Source: Amycolatopsis coloradensis
Lineage (GTDB): Bacteria; Actinomycetota; Actinomycetes; Mycobacteriales; Pseudonocardiaceae
Length of the DNA stretch: 64,000 nt
Direction of reading: 5' to 3'
NCBI RefSeq assembly: GCF_001953865.1
Contig: NZ_MQUQ01000018.1
Coordinates: 124,001 to 188,000 of the forward strand
A program made the position numbers and the translations under genes. Below are positions 18,544 through 26,422 of this stretch, in pieces. The stretch's first letter is position 1. The number at the start of each line of letters is the position of its first letter. The notes below the pieces were generated by a model. That model did no database searches. It saw nothing but the letters and a program-made list of their open reading frames with translations, and had not been told where the DNA came from.

Positions 18544-19868
18544 GACGCGCTGATCCCCTGTTGCTGCAAGGTCGCGGTGAGTTTGGTGTCGAGTTTGGAC
18601 AGTTCCGTCTTGGTGTCGAGCTTGCAGTCGGCGACGAGCGCGCTGACCGTGTCGGCGGTGTCCTGGCGGACCGGCGTCCAGTTCGGGATGGACGGCGCGT
18701 AGTGGCCGGACTTGGCGTAGATCTCGGCGTAGGTCTTCCAGCGCGGGTCCGGGCGGACCTGGGTGATGTCGACGTTCTTGTTCACCGGGAGCTGCACGAT
18801 GAAGGCTGATTCGCCCTCCATGCCGATCTTCTGGCCGTCGGCCGAGATCGCGAAGTCACCGAAGGCGTCCTGTCCGGCCTGGTTCGGTGAACCGGCCATC
18901 ATGTAGATCGAGAGTCCCTCGGCCAGGACGTCCGAGTTCTTGGCGCCCTTCGGCATCGGGACGACCTCGTACTTGTCCTTGCCGAGCGACTTGTCGAAGC
19001 GCGGCAGCAGATACGGGCCGACGACGTACATCCCGGCCTTGCCCGCTTCGAAGGTCTCGTTGGTCGCCGGGGTCGGCATGGTGACCGAACCGGGCTGGAT
19101 CACGTTGTCCTTGCAGCCGAGGTCGCGGAACCACTGCACCGCGGCCAGGGATTCGGGCGTGCTCATCGACGGCTTGTACTTGCCGCCGCCGGCCTCGGTG
19201 ATGAAGTCGCCGCCGCCGGCCCACAGGAAGTTGGAGAAGTACCAGGAGGCGTAGCCCCGCTTGGTCGACAGCGTCGCGGTCAGCCCGGCGGTGTCGTTCT
19301 TGCCGTTGCCGTCGGGGTCGCCGGTGGTGAACGCCTTGGCGAGGTCGACGAGTTCGGGCCAGCTCTGTGGCACGGTCTTGCCGAGCTTTTCGCGCCAGTC
19401 CTTGCGGATCAGCAGCGCGGAGGCCTGTGCGCTGTAGGGCAGGCCGTAGAGCTTGCCGTCCGGGGTCTGGTTGGACTTCAGCGCCTGCTCGGTGAGTTCC
19501 GAGGCGTGCTTGATCTTGCCCGGTTCGACCTCACGGACGAGGCCCTGGCTCTTGAGTGTGCCGACCTGCGTGACGTCGTTCATCACGATGTCCGGCAGGT
19601 CGCGCTGGGCGGCGCGCTGGGCCAGCTTCGTCTCGAAGTCGTCGAAGATCGCGGTCACCTGCACCTTGAACCCGGTGGCCTTCTCGAAGGCTTCCGCGAG
19701 CCGTTTGGTGGCCTGCTCACCGGCGCCGCCGGGAGTCGTCCGGGTCCACAGTTCCAGTGGCGCCTTGGTGTCCTGCGCGACGTTCGTGCCGGCGGGGCCT
19801 GCCGAGCAGCCCGAAATGACCAGCGCTGAGACAGTGAGTCCCACGCCGATCCACCGCGATTTCCGCAT
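18540..19868 (-). CDS. Sugar-binding lipoprotein of the ABC importer
   Basis: The 442-aa protein begins MRKSRWIGVGLTVSALVISGC, a lipoprotein signal with the lipobox VISGC, followed by a family 1 extracellular solute-binding fold (ELWTRTTPGGAGEQATKRLAEAFE, KVPQSWPELVDLAKAF-like region). The ATG has AGGAGAAG upstream. It is the first gene of the eight-gene operon and sets which sugar is imported. The ligand is probably an oligosaccharide released outside the cell by the PL6 lyase; this is inferred from context. Confidence 0.9.
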   Translation of the reverse strand: MRKSRWIGVGLTVSALVISGCSAGPAGTNVAQDTKAPLELWTRTTPGGAGEQATKRLAEAFEKATGFKVQVTAIFDDFETKLAQRAAQRDLPDIVMNDVTQVGTLKSQGLVREVEPGKIKHASELTEQALKSNQTPDGKLYGLPYSAQASALLIRKDWREKLGKTVPQSWPELVDLAKAFTTGDPDGNGKNDTAGLTATLSTKRGYASWYFSNFLWAGGGDFITEAGGGKYKPSMSTPESLAAVQWFRDLGCKDNVIQPGSVTMPTPATNETFEAGKAGMYVVGPYLLPRFDKSLGKDKYEVVPMPKGAKNSDVLAEGLSIYMMAGSPNQAGQDAFGDFAISADGQKIGMEGESAFIVQLPVNKNVDITQVRPDPRWKTYAEIYAKSGHYAPSIPNWTPVRQDTADTVSALVADCKLDTKTELSKLDTKLTATLQQQGISAS

Positions 19869-19914
19869 CGCTTCTCCTGTTCACTGTGGACCACGCTGTC
19901 TACTCCGCAGGGAC

Positions 19915-19928
19915 GGTAAGCGCTTTCA
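19915..19928. promoter_or_regulatory. LacI-type operator before the sugar-uptake operon
   Basis: GGTAAGCGCTTTCA carries the perfect core AAGCGCTT and matches the widespread LacI-family pattern TGAAAGCGCTTTCA in the right half and 5 of 7 positions in the left. It is 47 bp upstream of the binding-protein ATG, in the 180-bp divergent gap, so it could also touch the dehydrogenase promoter. Confidence 0.6.
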
Positions 19929-20048
19929 CGGTGTCCGGTCAATGGTCCGATGATTACGAATTTCAATCGACGGGTGCTCCCTATCCGTAGGACTCGCCGC
20001 TCGTGGACCGGGTCAGGCATCCGATGTATGGTCGCCGCGGAGGTAGGG

Positions 20049-21056
20049 ATGACCGAGCTGCAACACCGCCCGACAGCGCTTCTCGTGATGGAGGAGCGAC
20101 GCCGCGACGACGTGTACCCCGAGGCGGTGCTGAAGGAGATCGCCGCGCTGGCGGACCTGCGCGAGCCGCTCACCCGCGAGCGGCTGGCGGAGCGCCCGGA
20201 GGCGATGGACGGCGTCGAAATACTGCTCTCGGGCTGGGGATCGCCGGTTCTGGACTCCGTATTGCTGGGACACGCGCCGGACCTGCGCGCCGTGCTCGTC
20301 GCCGCCGGATCCGTGCGTCCGCTGACCACACCGGAGTTCTGGGCGCGCGGGATCCCGATCGTGTCGGCCGCGTCCGCGAACGCCGTCCCCGTCGCCGAGT
20401 TCACCCTGGCCCAGGTCCTCTTAGGACTCAAGCAGGTGCACCGGATCTCCCGTGAGATCCGGGAGCGGCGGGCCTACCCGCCCGACCCGAGGGTCGCCGG
20501 GGCGTACCGCTCCAGGGTCGGACTGCTCGGTCTCGGCGAGATCGGTGCTCTCGTCGCGTCGCATTTGCGTGGTTTCGACGTGGAAGTGCTCGCGAGCGAC
20601 CCCGTCGTCGATCCCGCGGCCGCCGCCGAACTCGGCGTCCGGCTGGTGGGGCTGGACGAACTGTTCGCCACCTGTGCCGTGGTCAGCCTGCACGCGCCGC
20701 TGCTCCCGGAGACCGAGGGGCTGGTGAACGGGGACCTCGTCGGCCGGATGGGCATCGGCGCGACCCTGGTCAACACCGCCCGCGGCGCCGTGGTCGATGA
20801 GCCGTCGGTCATCCCCGTGCTCGGCGAGCGCCCCGACCTCACGGCGATCCTCGACGTCACCTGGCCCGAACCGCCCGCGCCGGACTCGCCGCTCTACACG
20901 CTGCCGAACGTGGTGCTCACCCCGCATCTCGCGGGCGCGCTGGGCGCCGAACGCGCCCGGATGGGCGAACTCGTCGCGCGGGAACTGCGGCGGCTCGTCC
21001 TGGGACAGCCGCTCGAGCACGCCGTCGCGCCGGATCGGGCCCACCTGCGGGCCTAG
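20049..21056 (+). CDS. D-isomer-specific 2-hydroxyacid dehydrogenase
   Basis: The 335-aa protein has the NAD-binding Rossmann motif VGLLGLGEIG, the catalytic Arg in VNTARGAVVDE, a conserved Asp/Glu region (DVTWPEPPAPDSPLY) and TPHLAGA, with His as acid-base. It would reduce a 2-oxo acid or oxidise a D-2-hydroxy acid with NAD(P). I chose the ATG at 20049 (GGAGG 5 nt upstream) over earlier in-frame starts. Divergent from the sugar operon, it may process a uronate-derived acid, but nothing in the sequence proves the link. Confidence 0.85.
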   Translation: MTELQHRPTALLVMEERRRDDVYPEAVLKEIAALADLREPLTRERLAERPEAMDGVEILLSGWGSPVLDSVLLGHAPDLRAVLVAAGSVRPLTTPEFWARGIPIVSAASANAVPVAEFTLAQVLLGLKQVHRISREIRERRAYPPDPRVAGAYRSRVGLLGLGEIGALVASHLRGFDVEVLASDPVVDPAAAAELGVRLVGLDELFATCAVVSLHAPLLPETEGLVNGDLVGRMGIGATLVNTARGAVVDEPSVIPVLGERPDLTAILDVTWPEPPAPDSPLYTLPNVVLTPHLAGALGAERARMGELVARELRRLVLGQPLEHAVAPDRAHLRA

Positions 21057-21077
21057 TGTCGCGTGATCCTGCACGTC

Positions 21078-21141
21078 TTACCCGTGATCAGGCGGCGATC
21101 TCGCGTGACTGGCTGCCCGGTATTGCCGCTGACACGGGTAA
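21078..21141. terminator. Long imperfect hairpin behind the dehydrogenase gene
   Basis: TTACCCGTG (21078-21086) pairs with CACGGGTAA (21133-21141). Just inside, TCAGGCGGC (21088-21096) pairs with GCCGCTGA (21125-21132) apart from one bulge. It lies between convergent genes and probably acts as a terminator. Confidence 0.45.
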
Positions 21142-21156
21142 CGGCCCCGCGGTCAC

Positions 21157-21181
21157 TGCACCCGATGCCACATTGGGTGCA
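21157..21181. terminator. Bidirectional terminator-type hairpin, CATTGGG family, copy 2
   Basis: TGCACCCGATG, loop CCA, CATTGGGTGCA: 11-bp arms with one G-T pair. It shares the loop and the inner core with the hairpin at 11203-11225 and again sits between convergent genes. Confidence 0.6.
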
Positions 21182-21234
21182 TCAGTCCCCGCAGCGTGCC
21201 CGTCTCGACCGACCTGAAGCCTGACCGCCGCCGG

Positions 21235-22236
21235 TCAGGTACCGAGCCAGCCGGGGTTGGCCGCCGCCCATTCGGGAAGCCGATGCCGGATCGCGGCCAG
21301 TTCGGTGATCGCCCGCAACAGTCCACTTCGGACGGCCGGAACGTCGAGCGGCGAACCGTCGCGCCACAGCAGGAGATGCCGCGTCCTCAGTGGCACACCC
21401 CGCAGTGCCACCACGGTGCCGGGCAGCGGGGAACCGGGGCCGAGGGACCGGGTGAACGCCACCGCGCTGAGATCCTGCTGCACGGTTTGCCACAGGACGG
21501 CCGGGTCCAGCTCTCGTACGGTGATCGTGCCGAGTCCGGCGCGGGCCCATGCGTCGGTCAGATGGTCGTGGAACTCGTCGCCCTCGCCCGCCGAAGTCAG
21601 CCAGGTCGAGTCGGCGAGCTCCGTCAAGGACACTTCGCCGCGCCCGGCGGCGGGATGTCCTGGCGACACGACCACGAAGACCGGCTCCGTTCCCACGGGA
21701 AGCACGTTGACCCCGTCCGGCGGGACGATCTCCTGGCCCGGATGGTCGACGTACAGCGCCAGTTCCACCGTGCCGTCGAGAAGCGCGGAGAACAACGCAG
21801 TCCTGCCGGTCACCGGGACCAGCTCGACCGGACGGCCGGGGGCGGCCTCGGCGACCACTCCGCTCAACGTCTCGGCGAAAACCGTCGGGAGGGCGCCGAT
21901 CCGCAGCAGGCCGTCGGCCGGTTCGCGATCGAACCGGCGGATCGCCTGGTCGAGGTCGTCGGCCGCGGCCACCACCCGCCGTGCGTGGCTCAGCAGCACC
22001 TCGCCAAGCGCGGTGGGCCGCACGCCGTGCCGGTCCCGTTCGAACACCGTCCGGTCCAAGGTCCGCTCGACCCGGTGAAGTTGCGCGCTCAGCGCGGGCT
22101 GGGAGAGTCCGAGCGCGGCCGCGGCCTTCGCGAGGCTGCCCGCCGACGCGATCGCGTCGAGGAGACGCAGATGCCGGACGTCGAATTCCACCGGCCAGGT
22201 CTGCCCGTTTCCGGGACCGATCAGAGGGCTGATCAC
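21235..22236 (-). CDS. LysR-family transcriptional regulator
   Basis: The 333-aa protein has a winged HTH at about residues 18-77 (LRLLDAIASAGSLAKAAAALGLSQPALSAQL) and a LysR effector domain. Translation can start at the GTG at 22236, which overlaps the sigma-factor stop (GTGA), or at the second GTG 15 codons later, directly before VEFDVRHLRLL. The overlap favours co-transcription with the sigma gene. The targets are unknown. Confidence 0.85.
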   Translation of the reverse strand: MISPLIGPGNGQTWPVEFDVRHLRLLDAIASAGSLAKAAAALGLSQPALSAQLHRVERTLDRTVFERDRHGVRPTALGEVLLSHARRVVAAADDLDQAIRRFDREPADGLLRIGALPTVFAETLSGVVAEAAPGRPVELVPVTGRTALFSALLDGTVELALYVDHPGQEIVPPDGVNVLPVGTEPVFVVVSPGHPAAGRGEVSLTELADSTWLTSAGEGDEFHDHLTDAWARAGLGTITVRELDPAVLWQTVQQDLSAVAFTRSLGPGSPLPGTVVALRGVPLRTRHLLLWRDGSPLDVPAVRSGLLRAITELAAIRHRLPEWAAANPGWLGT

Positions 22237-22874
22237 AGGTCGTCCTCGCTGACGATCGTACGGAGTTTGTGCAGGGCGCGATGCTGGGCGACCCGGACCA
22301 GGCCGGGGCTCACCCGCAGGACCGCACCGGTCTCGGGCGCCGACATGCCGACGGTGATGCGCAACCGGAGGATCTCCTGCTGGATGCCGGGCAGGGTGCT
22401 CATCAACCGGTTCAGCCGGTCGTGGCCGTCCGCGGCGAGGGCCTGTCGTTCGGGTTCGTTGGGCTCGGGCGTCGCGCGATCGGGCGGTTCGGAGGTGGGT
22501 TCCGACCTGTCCCGTGCTCGCCCCTGGAAGGCGGCGGCGACCTTTCGGGCGGCGATCCCGAGGACGTCGGCGAGGAAGGAGCCGCCGGTGACCCGGGCGG
22601 TGGGAAGCGCGGTGAGCACGGCGAGGCAGGTCTCCTGCGCGACGTCCTCGGCGGTGATCACCCGTACGTCGGTCCCGCTCATCCGGCTGCGGCAGTAGTT
22701 CGCGACGACCGGCTCGACGAGACCCATCAGCTCCCGGGTCGCGGCGGGGTCACCGCGGCGGGCGCGGGGGACGAGGGATTCGAGATCCGCCGTCAGCGCG
22801 CCGTTGTCGAGGGAAGGAGCCGCCCCCGGCGAGGTGCGCTCGCCGGGGGCGGTCCAGGTCAGGCGAGTTCCCAA
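22233..22874 (-). CDS. RNA polymerase sigma factor (SigD/ShbA-like, sigma-70 group)
   Basis: The product, up to 213 aa, has region 2 (VPRARRGDPAATRELMGLVEP, ITAEDVAQETCLAVLTALP) and region 4 with a terminal HTH (LPGIQQEILRLRITVGMSAPETGAVLRVSPGLVRVAQHRALHKLR). It resembles ShbA/SigD-type small sigma factors of actinomycetes. The start is uncertain: the only early start codon is a TTG at 22874, inside the protease gene and without a ribosome site. A strong terminator-like hairpin (22820-22852) covers codons 8-18. The real start may be a non-standard codon nearer LTADLESLV. The stop overlaps the LysR gene. Confidence 0.75.
   Translation of the reverse strand: MGTRLTWTAPGERTSPGAAPSLDNGALTADLESLVPRARRGDPAATRELMGLVEPVVANYCRSRMSGTDVRVITAEDVAQETCLAVLTALPTARVTGGSFLADVLGIAARKVAAAFQGRARDRSEPTSEPPDRATPEPNEPERQALAADGHDRLNRLMSTLPGIQQEILRLRITVGMSAPETGAVLRVSPGLVRVAQHRALHKLRTIVSEDDL
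22820..22852 (-). terminator. 14-bp perfect hairpin after the protease gene
   Basis: CCGCCCCCGGCGAG (22820-22833), loop GTGCG, CTCGCCGGGGGCGG (22839-22852), beginning 6 bp past the protease stop on the minus strand. It looks like an intrinsic terminator for the protease mRNA and lies within the predicted sigma-factor N-terminus. Confidence 0.6.
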
Positions 22875-24205
22875 AGCGCGGGCACGTTCGGCGGTTCCCA
22901 GCCGGGCATGGAGGTGTGCGGCTGGATCACGCGGTAGGTGCTACCGCCGTAGGTGGCGGTCGCGCCGGAGCCGTAGTAGGTGTACGGCGCCCAGGTGCCG
23001 CCCGGCGGGTTCGACGTCGTCGGGCTGGTCGGGGTGGTGGGCGTGGTCGGCGTCGTGGTGGTGCTGGACGGCGGGTTCCCGGTGACCGTCAGTCGCAGGT
23101 TGTAGACGCTCAGGATCTCCGTCACCGGCTGGAAGTAGATCGTGCCGCCGGAGGTGCAGTTGCCGGAGCCACCGGAGGTGACGCCCTGCGCCTGGTCGCC
23201 GGTCAGCCACGAGCCGCCCGAGTCACCGGGCTCGGCGCAGGCGTTCGTGCGGGTCAGGCCGGTGATGGTGCCCTCGGGGTAGGTGACCGAGGTGTTCTTC
23301 TGCAGGATGGTTCCGCAGCGCCAGCCCGTGGTGGAACCGGAACGGCAGACCGAGGAGTTGACCGCGGCTTCGGTCGAACCGGCAACCGGCACGGTGCCCG
23401 GGTAGCGGTTGACCAGCGCACGCGGGGTGTTGCCGGCGTCGGCGCGGACCCATGCGTAGTCGTTGCCGGGGAAGCTGGAGCCGGCGACGGATCCACTCGG
23501 GTTCGAGGTGCGGGTACCGGTGGTGCCGCAGTGGCCCGCGGTCACGAAACCGCCTTCGACCGCGAAGCCGATGGAGCACCGGCCCGAGCCGAAGGTGTAG
23601 GCGTTGCCGCCGATGATGTCGATCAGCGGACGAGGCTTCTCGGTGCTGCCCTCGATGCGGATCAGCTCGGCCTGGACACCGGATTCGGCCGCCCACGACT
23701 TCGCGGCGGCCTCGCCACCGGCGTTGGCCAGCACGACGACCGAGTTGGTGATGACGTCGGTGTACCAGCCGGGCACGGTCTTCGGCGCCTTGGTGGACTT
23801 GGCGTCCAGCTTCAGCTTCGCCGCGTCGAGCTGGATGACGCTGCGGGCGACCATCTTCGGGGTGGCGCCCGCGGCGCGCACCAGGTCGGCGTGGGCGGCG
23901 TCGGTGACCGCCACGGTGAGCGCGCTCCCGGTGGCGTCCAGCCACGATCCGGCGTAAGACGTGCCGAGCTGCGCCTTCAGCGTGTTGTCGGCGATGGCGG
24001 CGCGCTGTTCGCTCGCGAGCCGGAGTTTGGCCTGTTCGGGGCTGATCTTCAGGTCGCGGGACATCGCGGCCAGCATTTCGGACTGTGCCTGGTCGGCGGC
24101 CGTGACCGGTTGACCGGCACTCGCACTCGGGGTGAGGGCGATGGCCGTGACCAAGCCCGCCCCGGTGATGGCCGCGGCTGTGGCGGCGAGGATCTTTTTG
24201 TTCAT
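22859..24205 (-). CDS. Secreted S1 serine protease with propeptide and chitin-binding domain
   Basis: From the ATG at 24205 (GAGGAAAG upstream) the preproenzyme has 448 aa. Residues 1-30 are a signal peptide (cleavage near SASA). Residues about 31-190 are an alpha-lytic-protease-type prodomain. About 195-375 is the chymotrypsin-fold catalytic domain with His225 (TAGHC), Asp249 (GNDYAW) and Ser329 (GDSGGS). A Pro/Thr-rich linker and a C-terminal CBM5/12-like chitin-binding module follow (TWAPYTYYGSGATATYGG). The layout matches Streptomyces griseus protease C-type enzymes, self-processed after export. It probably degrades protein bound to chitin, such as fungal walls. Confidence 0.92.
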   Translation of the reverse strand: MNKKILAATAAAITGAGLVTAIALTPSASAGQPVTAADQAQSEMLAAMSRDLKISPEQAKLRLASEQRAAIADNTLKAQLGTSYAGSWLDATGSALTVAVTDAAHADLVRAAGATPKMVARSVIQLDAAKLKLDAKSTKAPKTVPGWYTDVITNSVVVLANAGGEAAAKSWAAESGVQAELIRIEGSTEKPRPLIDIIGGNAYTFGSGRCSIGFAVEGGFVTAGHCGTTGTRTSNPSGSVAGSSFPGNDYAWVRADAGNTPRALVNRYPGTVPVAGSTEAAVNSSVCRSGSTTGWRCGTILQKNTSVTYPEGTITGLTRTNACAEPGDSGGSWLTGDQAQGVTSGGSGNCTSGGTIYFQPVTEILSVYNLRLTVTGNPPSSTTTTPTTPTTPTSPTTSNPPGGTWAPYTYYGSGATATYGGSTYRVIQPHTSMPGWEPPNVPALWELA

Positions 24206-24265
24206 GTCAACGCTTTCCTCGAAACTGGCGGGGGAGGGGGACTCGTTCCCGACCGTACGAGGCGC

Positions 24266-24326
24266 GTCACGTGACTGGTACATACCATTTGGGTCATATC
24301 ATCCGACTTGAGCGTGGGGTGATATG
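24266..24326. promoter_or_regulatory. Palindromes upstream of the protease gene
   Basis: The 283-bp gap before the protease holds the perfect palindrome GTCACGTGAC (24266-24275) and a spaced inverted repeat CATATCA (24295-24301) / TGATATG (24320-24326). Either may bind a regulator. I cannot assign a promoter, and the rest of the gap shows nothing recognisable. Confidence 0.3.
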
Positions 24327-24488
24327 GCGGCCGGTTATGGTGATCCTGCGGGTAATTCCGTTGCCGCGCAAAGGTTTCGGTGGCCGTGAGAACGGGGATG
24401 TCCGACGTGCCCGATTCGGTCCGCCGTAGTGCCCCAGTCGTCAATACCGTACTTTTGAGGGGTAGGGCAAAGGGTACGTCGCAACTTC

Positions 24489-24755
24489 TCACAGAGTGAG
24501 GAAAAGGCCCGCCGTACCGGAGTGGGCATCGGCACGACGGGCACAGGTGGGCGCGGTGGAGCCCCGGACGACGAGTTCGGGGGCGAACAGCAGTTCCTCC
24601 GCCGCCACCTCACCGCCGTTTATGCGTTTGACCAGCAGTTCCACCCCGGCGCGGCCCATCGCCTCGATCGGCTGGCGGGTCGTGGTGAGCTGTTCGATGA
24701 GTTCGTCCAGGACCGGGAGGCCGAGTTTCCCGGCGGAGACTCCGGACCGGCCGCG
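24489..24755 (-). pseudogene. 3' relic of a LacI-family regulator
   Basis: In the minus frame ending at the TGA at 24489-24491, about 80 residues read as the C-terminus of a LacI repressor: LTTTRQPIEAMGRAGVELL, then KRINGGEVAAEELLFAPEL and VVRGSTAP. The HTH, hinge and most of the effector domain are missing. The fragment starts right behind the stop of the MFS gene (24760), so a deletion probably joined the two. Confidence 0.7.
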
Positions 24756-24759
24756 AATT

Positions 24760-25998
24760 TCAGACCTTCTTGCTCGGTGCGGTCGCGTGGAAGTCGCGCG
24801 AAGAGGGAACGAGCGCGGCTGCGGCAGGAGCGGCGAAGCAGACGACAGTGCATACCGCCAGCACCGGCACCGCGCCGAACTGGCCGATCGCGGGCGCGAT
24901 GAACGCGAGCCCGGCGGGTGCCAGACCGTAGGAGAACAGGAAGTCCAAAGAGGACACTCGCGCGAGCTTGCCCGGTTCGACCTCCCGCTGGGTCGCGGTG
25001 AACCACGGGACGTTGAACAGTTCGATACCCAGCCCGGCGACGGCGTAGGCGGCGATGACGAAAGCCGGGTGCACCGGAAAAAGCAGGCTCAGCGGCGCGA
25101 AGCCGTAGCAGCCGAGTCCGAGCAGCGCCGCCCAGCCTTGCCGCTTCGAGCGCCAGCGCGCGATGACGACGGCGCCCGCGAGCGCGCCGAGCGTGTACGC
25201 GGTCAGCCCACCGGCAAGGACGGCTTCGGTGTCGTAGCGGTCGCGGCTGACCAAGGGCAGCACGACGCCGGTGGCGGAGTAGCCGGTCGCGATCACCGCG
25301 GTCAGCGCCCCGAGCCCGGCCAGGAACCACGGATGACGGCGAGCTTCGCGAAGCCCGTCGGCGAACTCGCCGAAGAAGCGGGCCTTCGCGACCGGTGACG
25401 GCGCGAAAGTGCCTCCCGGCGGGATCAGCGCCGCGCCCAGCCAGAGCACACCGGTGCCGATGACGAGCACCGACGTGGAGGCGAACTGGGAAAGCAGCGC
25501 GGTGAGGCCGGGTGCGACCAGTGTCGTGACCCGGACGGCCAGCGTCATCGCGGCATTGGCCCGCTGGCGCTGGTCCTCGGCGATCACTTCGGCGGTCAGC
25601 GCCTGGAACGCCGGGCGGCACGCGCCCTGGCCGATGCCGACGACGGCGGCCGCGGCGGCCATCAGCAGGACGGACCGGCCCGTCCCGGCCGCGATCAGGG
25701 GAGTGGCGAGACCGGCGATGAGACCCGCCCAGAGCACGACCTGACGACGCGAGTGCCGATCGGCGAGGACTCCCGCCACCGGGACGGCCACGAGAAAACC
25801 CCCGGTGCGCGCGGCGAGCACGATGCCCAGGTCCACGGCCGAAAGCGACCGTTCGAGCACGGCAAGTCCGAGGATGAACGGCAGTGCCCAGGTCGCCAGC
25901 CCGGAGGCCGTGTTCCCGGTCCACAGCCGTCCGAACGACAGGCTGCGGAACACCGAAGTCCGGGGCTGCGCGAGGTCGTCGGTCACGGGGTGTCGCAC
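24760..25998 (-). CDS. MFS exporter (EntS/MFS_3-like)
   Basis: The 412-aa protein has about 12 hydrophobic helices. Motif A, GVLADRHSRRQVVLWAGL, lies between helices 2 and 3, and GIGQGACRPAFQALTAEV is typical of the MFS_3 branch that includes the enterobactin exporter EntS. The start is a GTG at 25998 with AGGTGAG upstream. It may export a siderophore or drug. The FecE-type ATPase relic just upstream supports a past iron-uptake locus here, but that is inference. Confidence 0.82.
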   Translation of the reverse strand: MRHPVTDDLAQPRTSVFRSLSFGRLWTGNTASGLATWALPFILGLAVLERSLSAVDLGIVLAARTGGFLVAVPVAGVLADRHSRRQVVLWAGLIAGLATPLIAAGTGRSVLLMAAAAAVVGIGQGACRPAFQALTAEVIAEDQRQRANAAMTLAVRVTTLVAPGLTALLSQFASTSVLVIGTGVLWLGAALIPPGGTFAPSPVAKARFFGEFADGLREARRHPWFLAGLGALTAVIATGYSATGVVLPLVSRDRYDTEAVLAGGLTAYTLGALAGAVVIARWRSKRQGWAALLGLGCYGFAPLSLLFPVHPAFVIAAYAVAGLGIELFNVPWFTATQREVEPGKLARVSSLDFLFSYGLAPAGLAFIAPAIGQFGAVPVLAVCTVVCFAAPAAAALVPSSRDFHATAPSKKV

Positions 25999-26090
25999 CT
26001 CACCTCACTTGAAATCGGCAATCGCGTCACCGGCACATCTGATCAGGGGACGCCGGACACCGTCGCACCGGGCGCGATGGCCTCTGGCCG

Positions 26091-26331
26091 CTCGCCGGAA
26101 CCGGGCGGACCGTCGTGACCGTCCTGCACGACCTGACGATGGCCGCGCGATACTGCGATCGTCTGGTCTTGCTGCGGGGAGGGGCGATCGTGGCGGACGG
26201 CCCGGCCAAGGACGTCCTCACTGCGGGAAGTGTTCGAAGTGGACGCCGAAATCGGCCGTGACCAGGACGGATACCTCTCCGTTCGCTATCTCGGTGCGAG
26301 CAGGAAGGATAACGAAAGGATAACGCCGTGA
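26091..26331 (+). pseudogene. Relic of a FecE/FepC-type ABC transporter ATPase
   Basis: The frame from 26091 gives [20 protein letters not shown], with the switch His of ABC ATPases (LHD), then [22 protein letters not shown] frameshift near 26220 moves the reading to [20 protein letters not shown] and on to a TGA at 26329-26331. Walker A, the signature motif and Walker B are missing. The sequence is of the siderophore/heme importer type but differs from the intact ATPase at 48320. The 424-bp gap from 25999 to 26422 holds nothing else I can name. Confidence 0.7.
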
Positions 26332-26422
26332 TCCACGGCCGATCCCGGTCCGTAGTACCCGGTATGCCCAGGGCGTCAGCGATGCGCGACAACGGGCCTG
26401 GTCGCGCTCTACTCTGCCACCC

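Noticed and set aside
24266-24275. GTCACGTGAC as a CACGTG-type operator
   Set aside because: The palindrome is real, but short GC-rich palindromes are frequent here and no regulator can be tied to it; listed only as a weak site.
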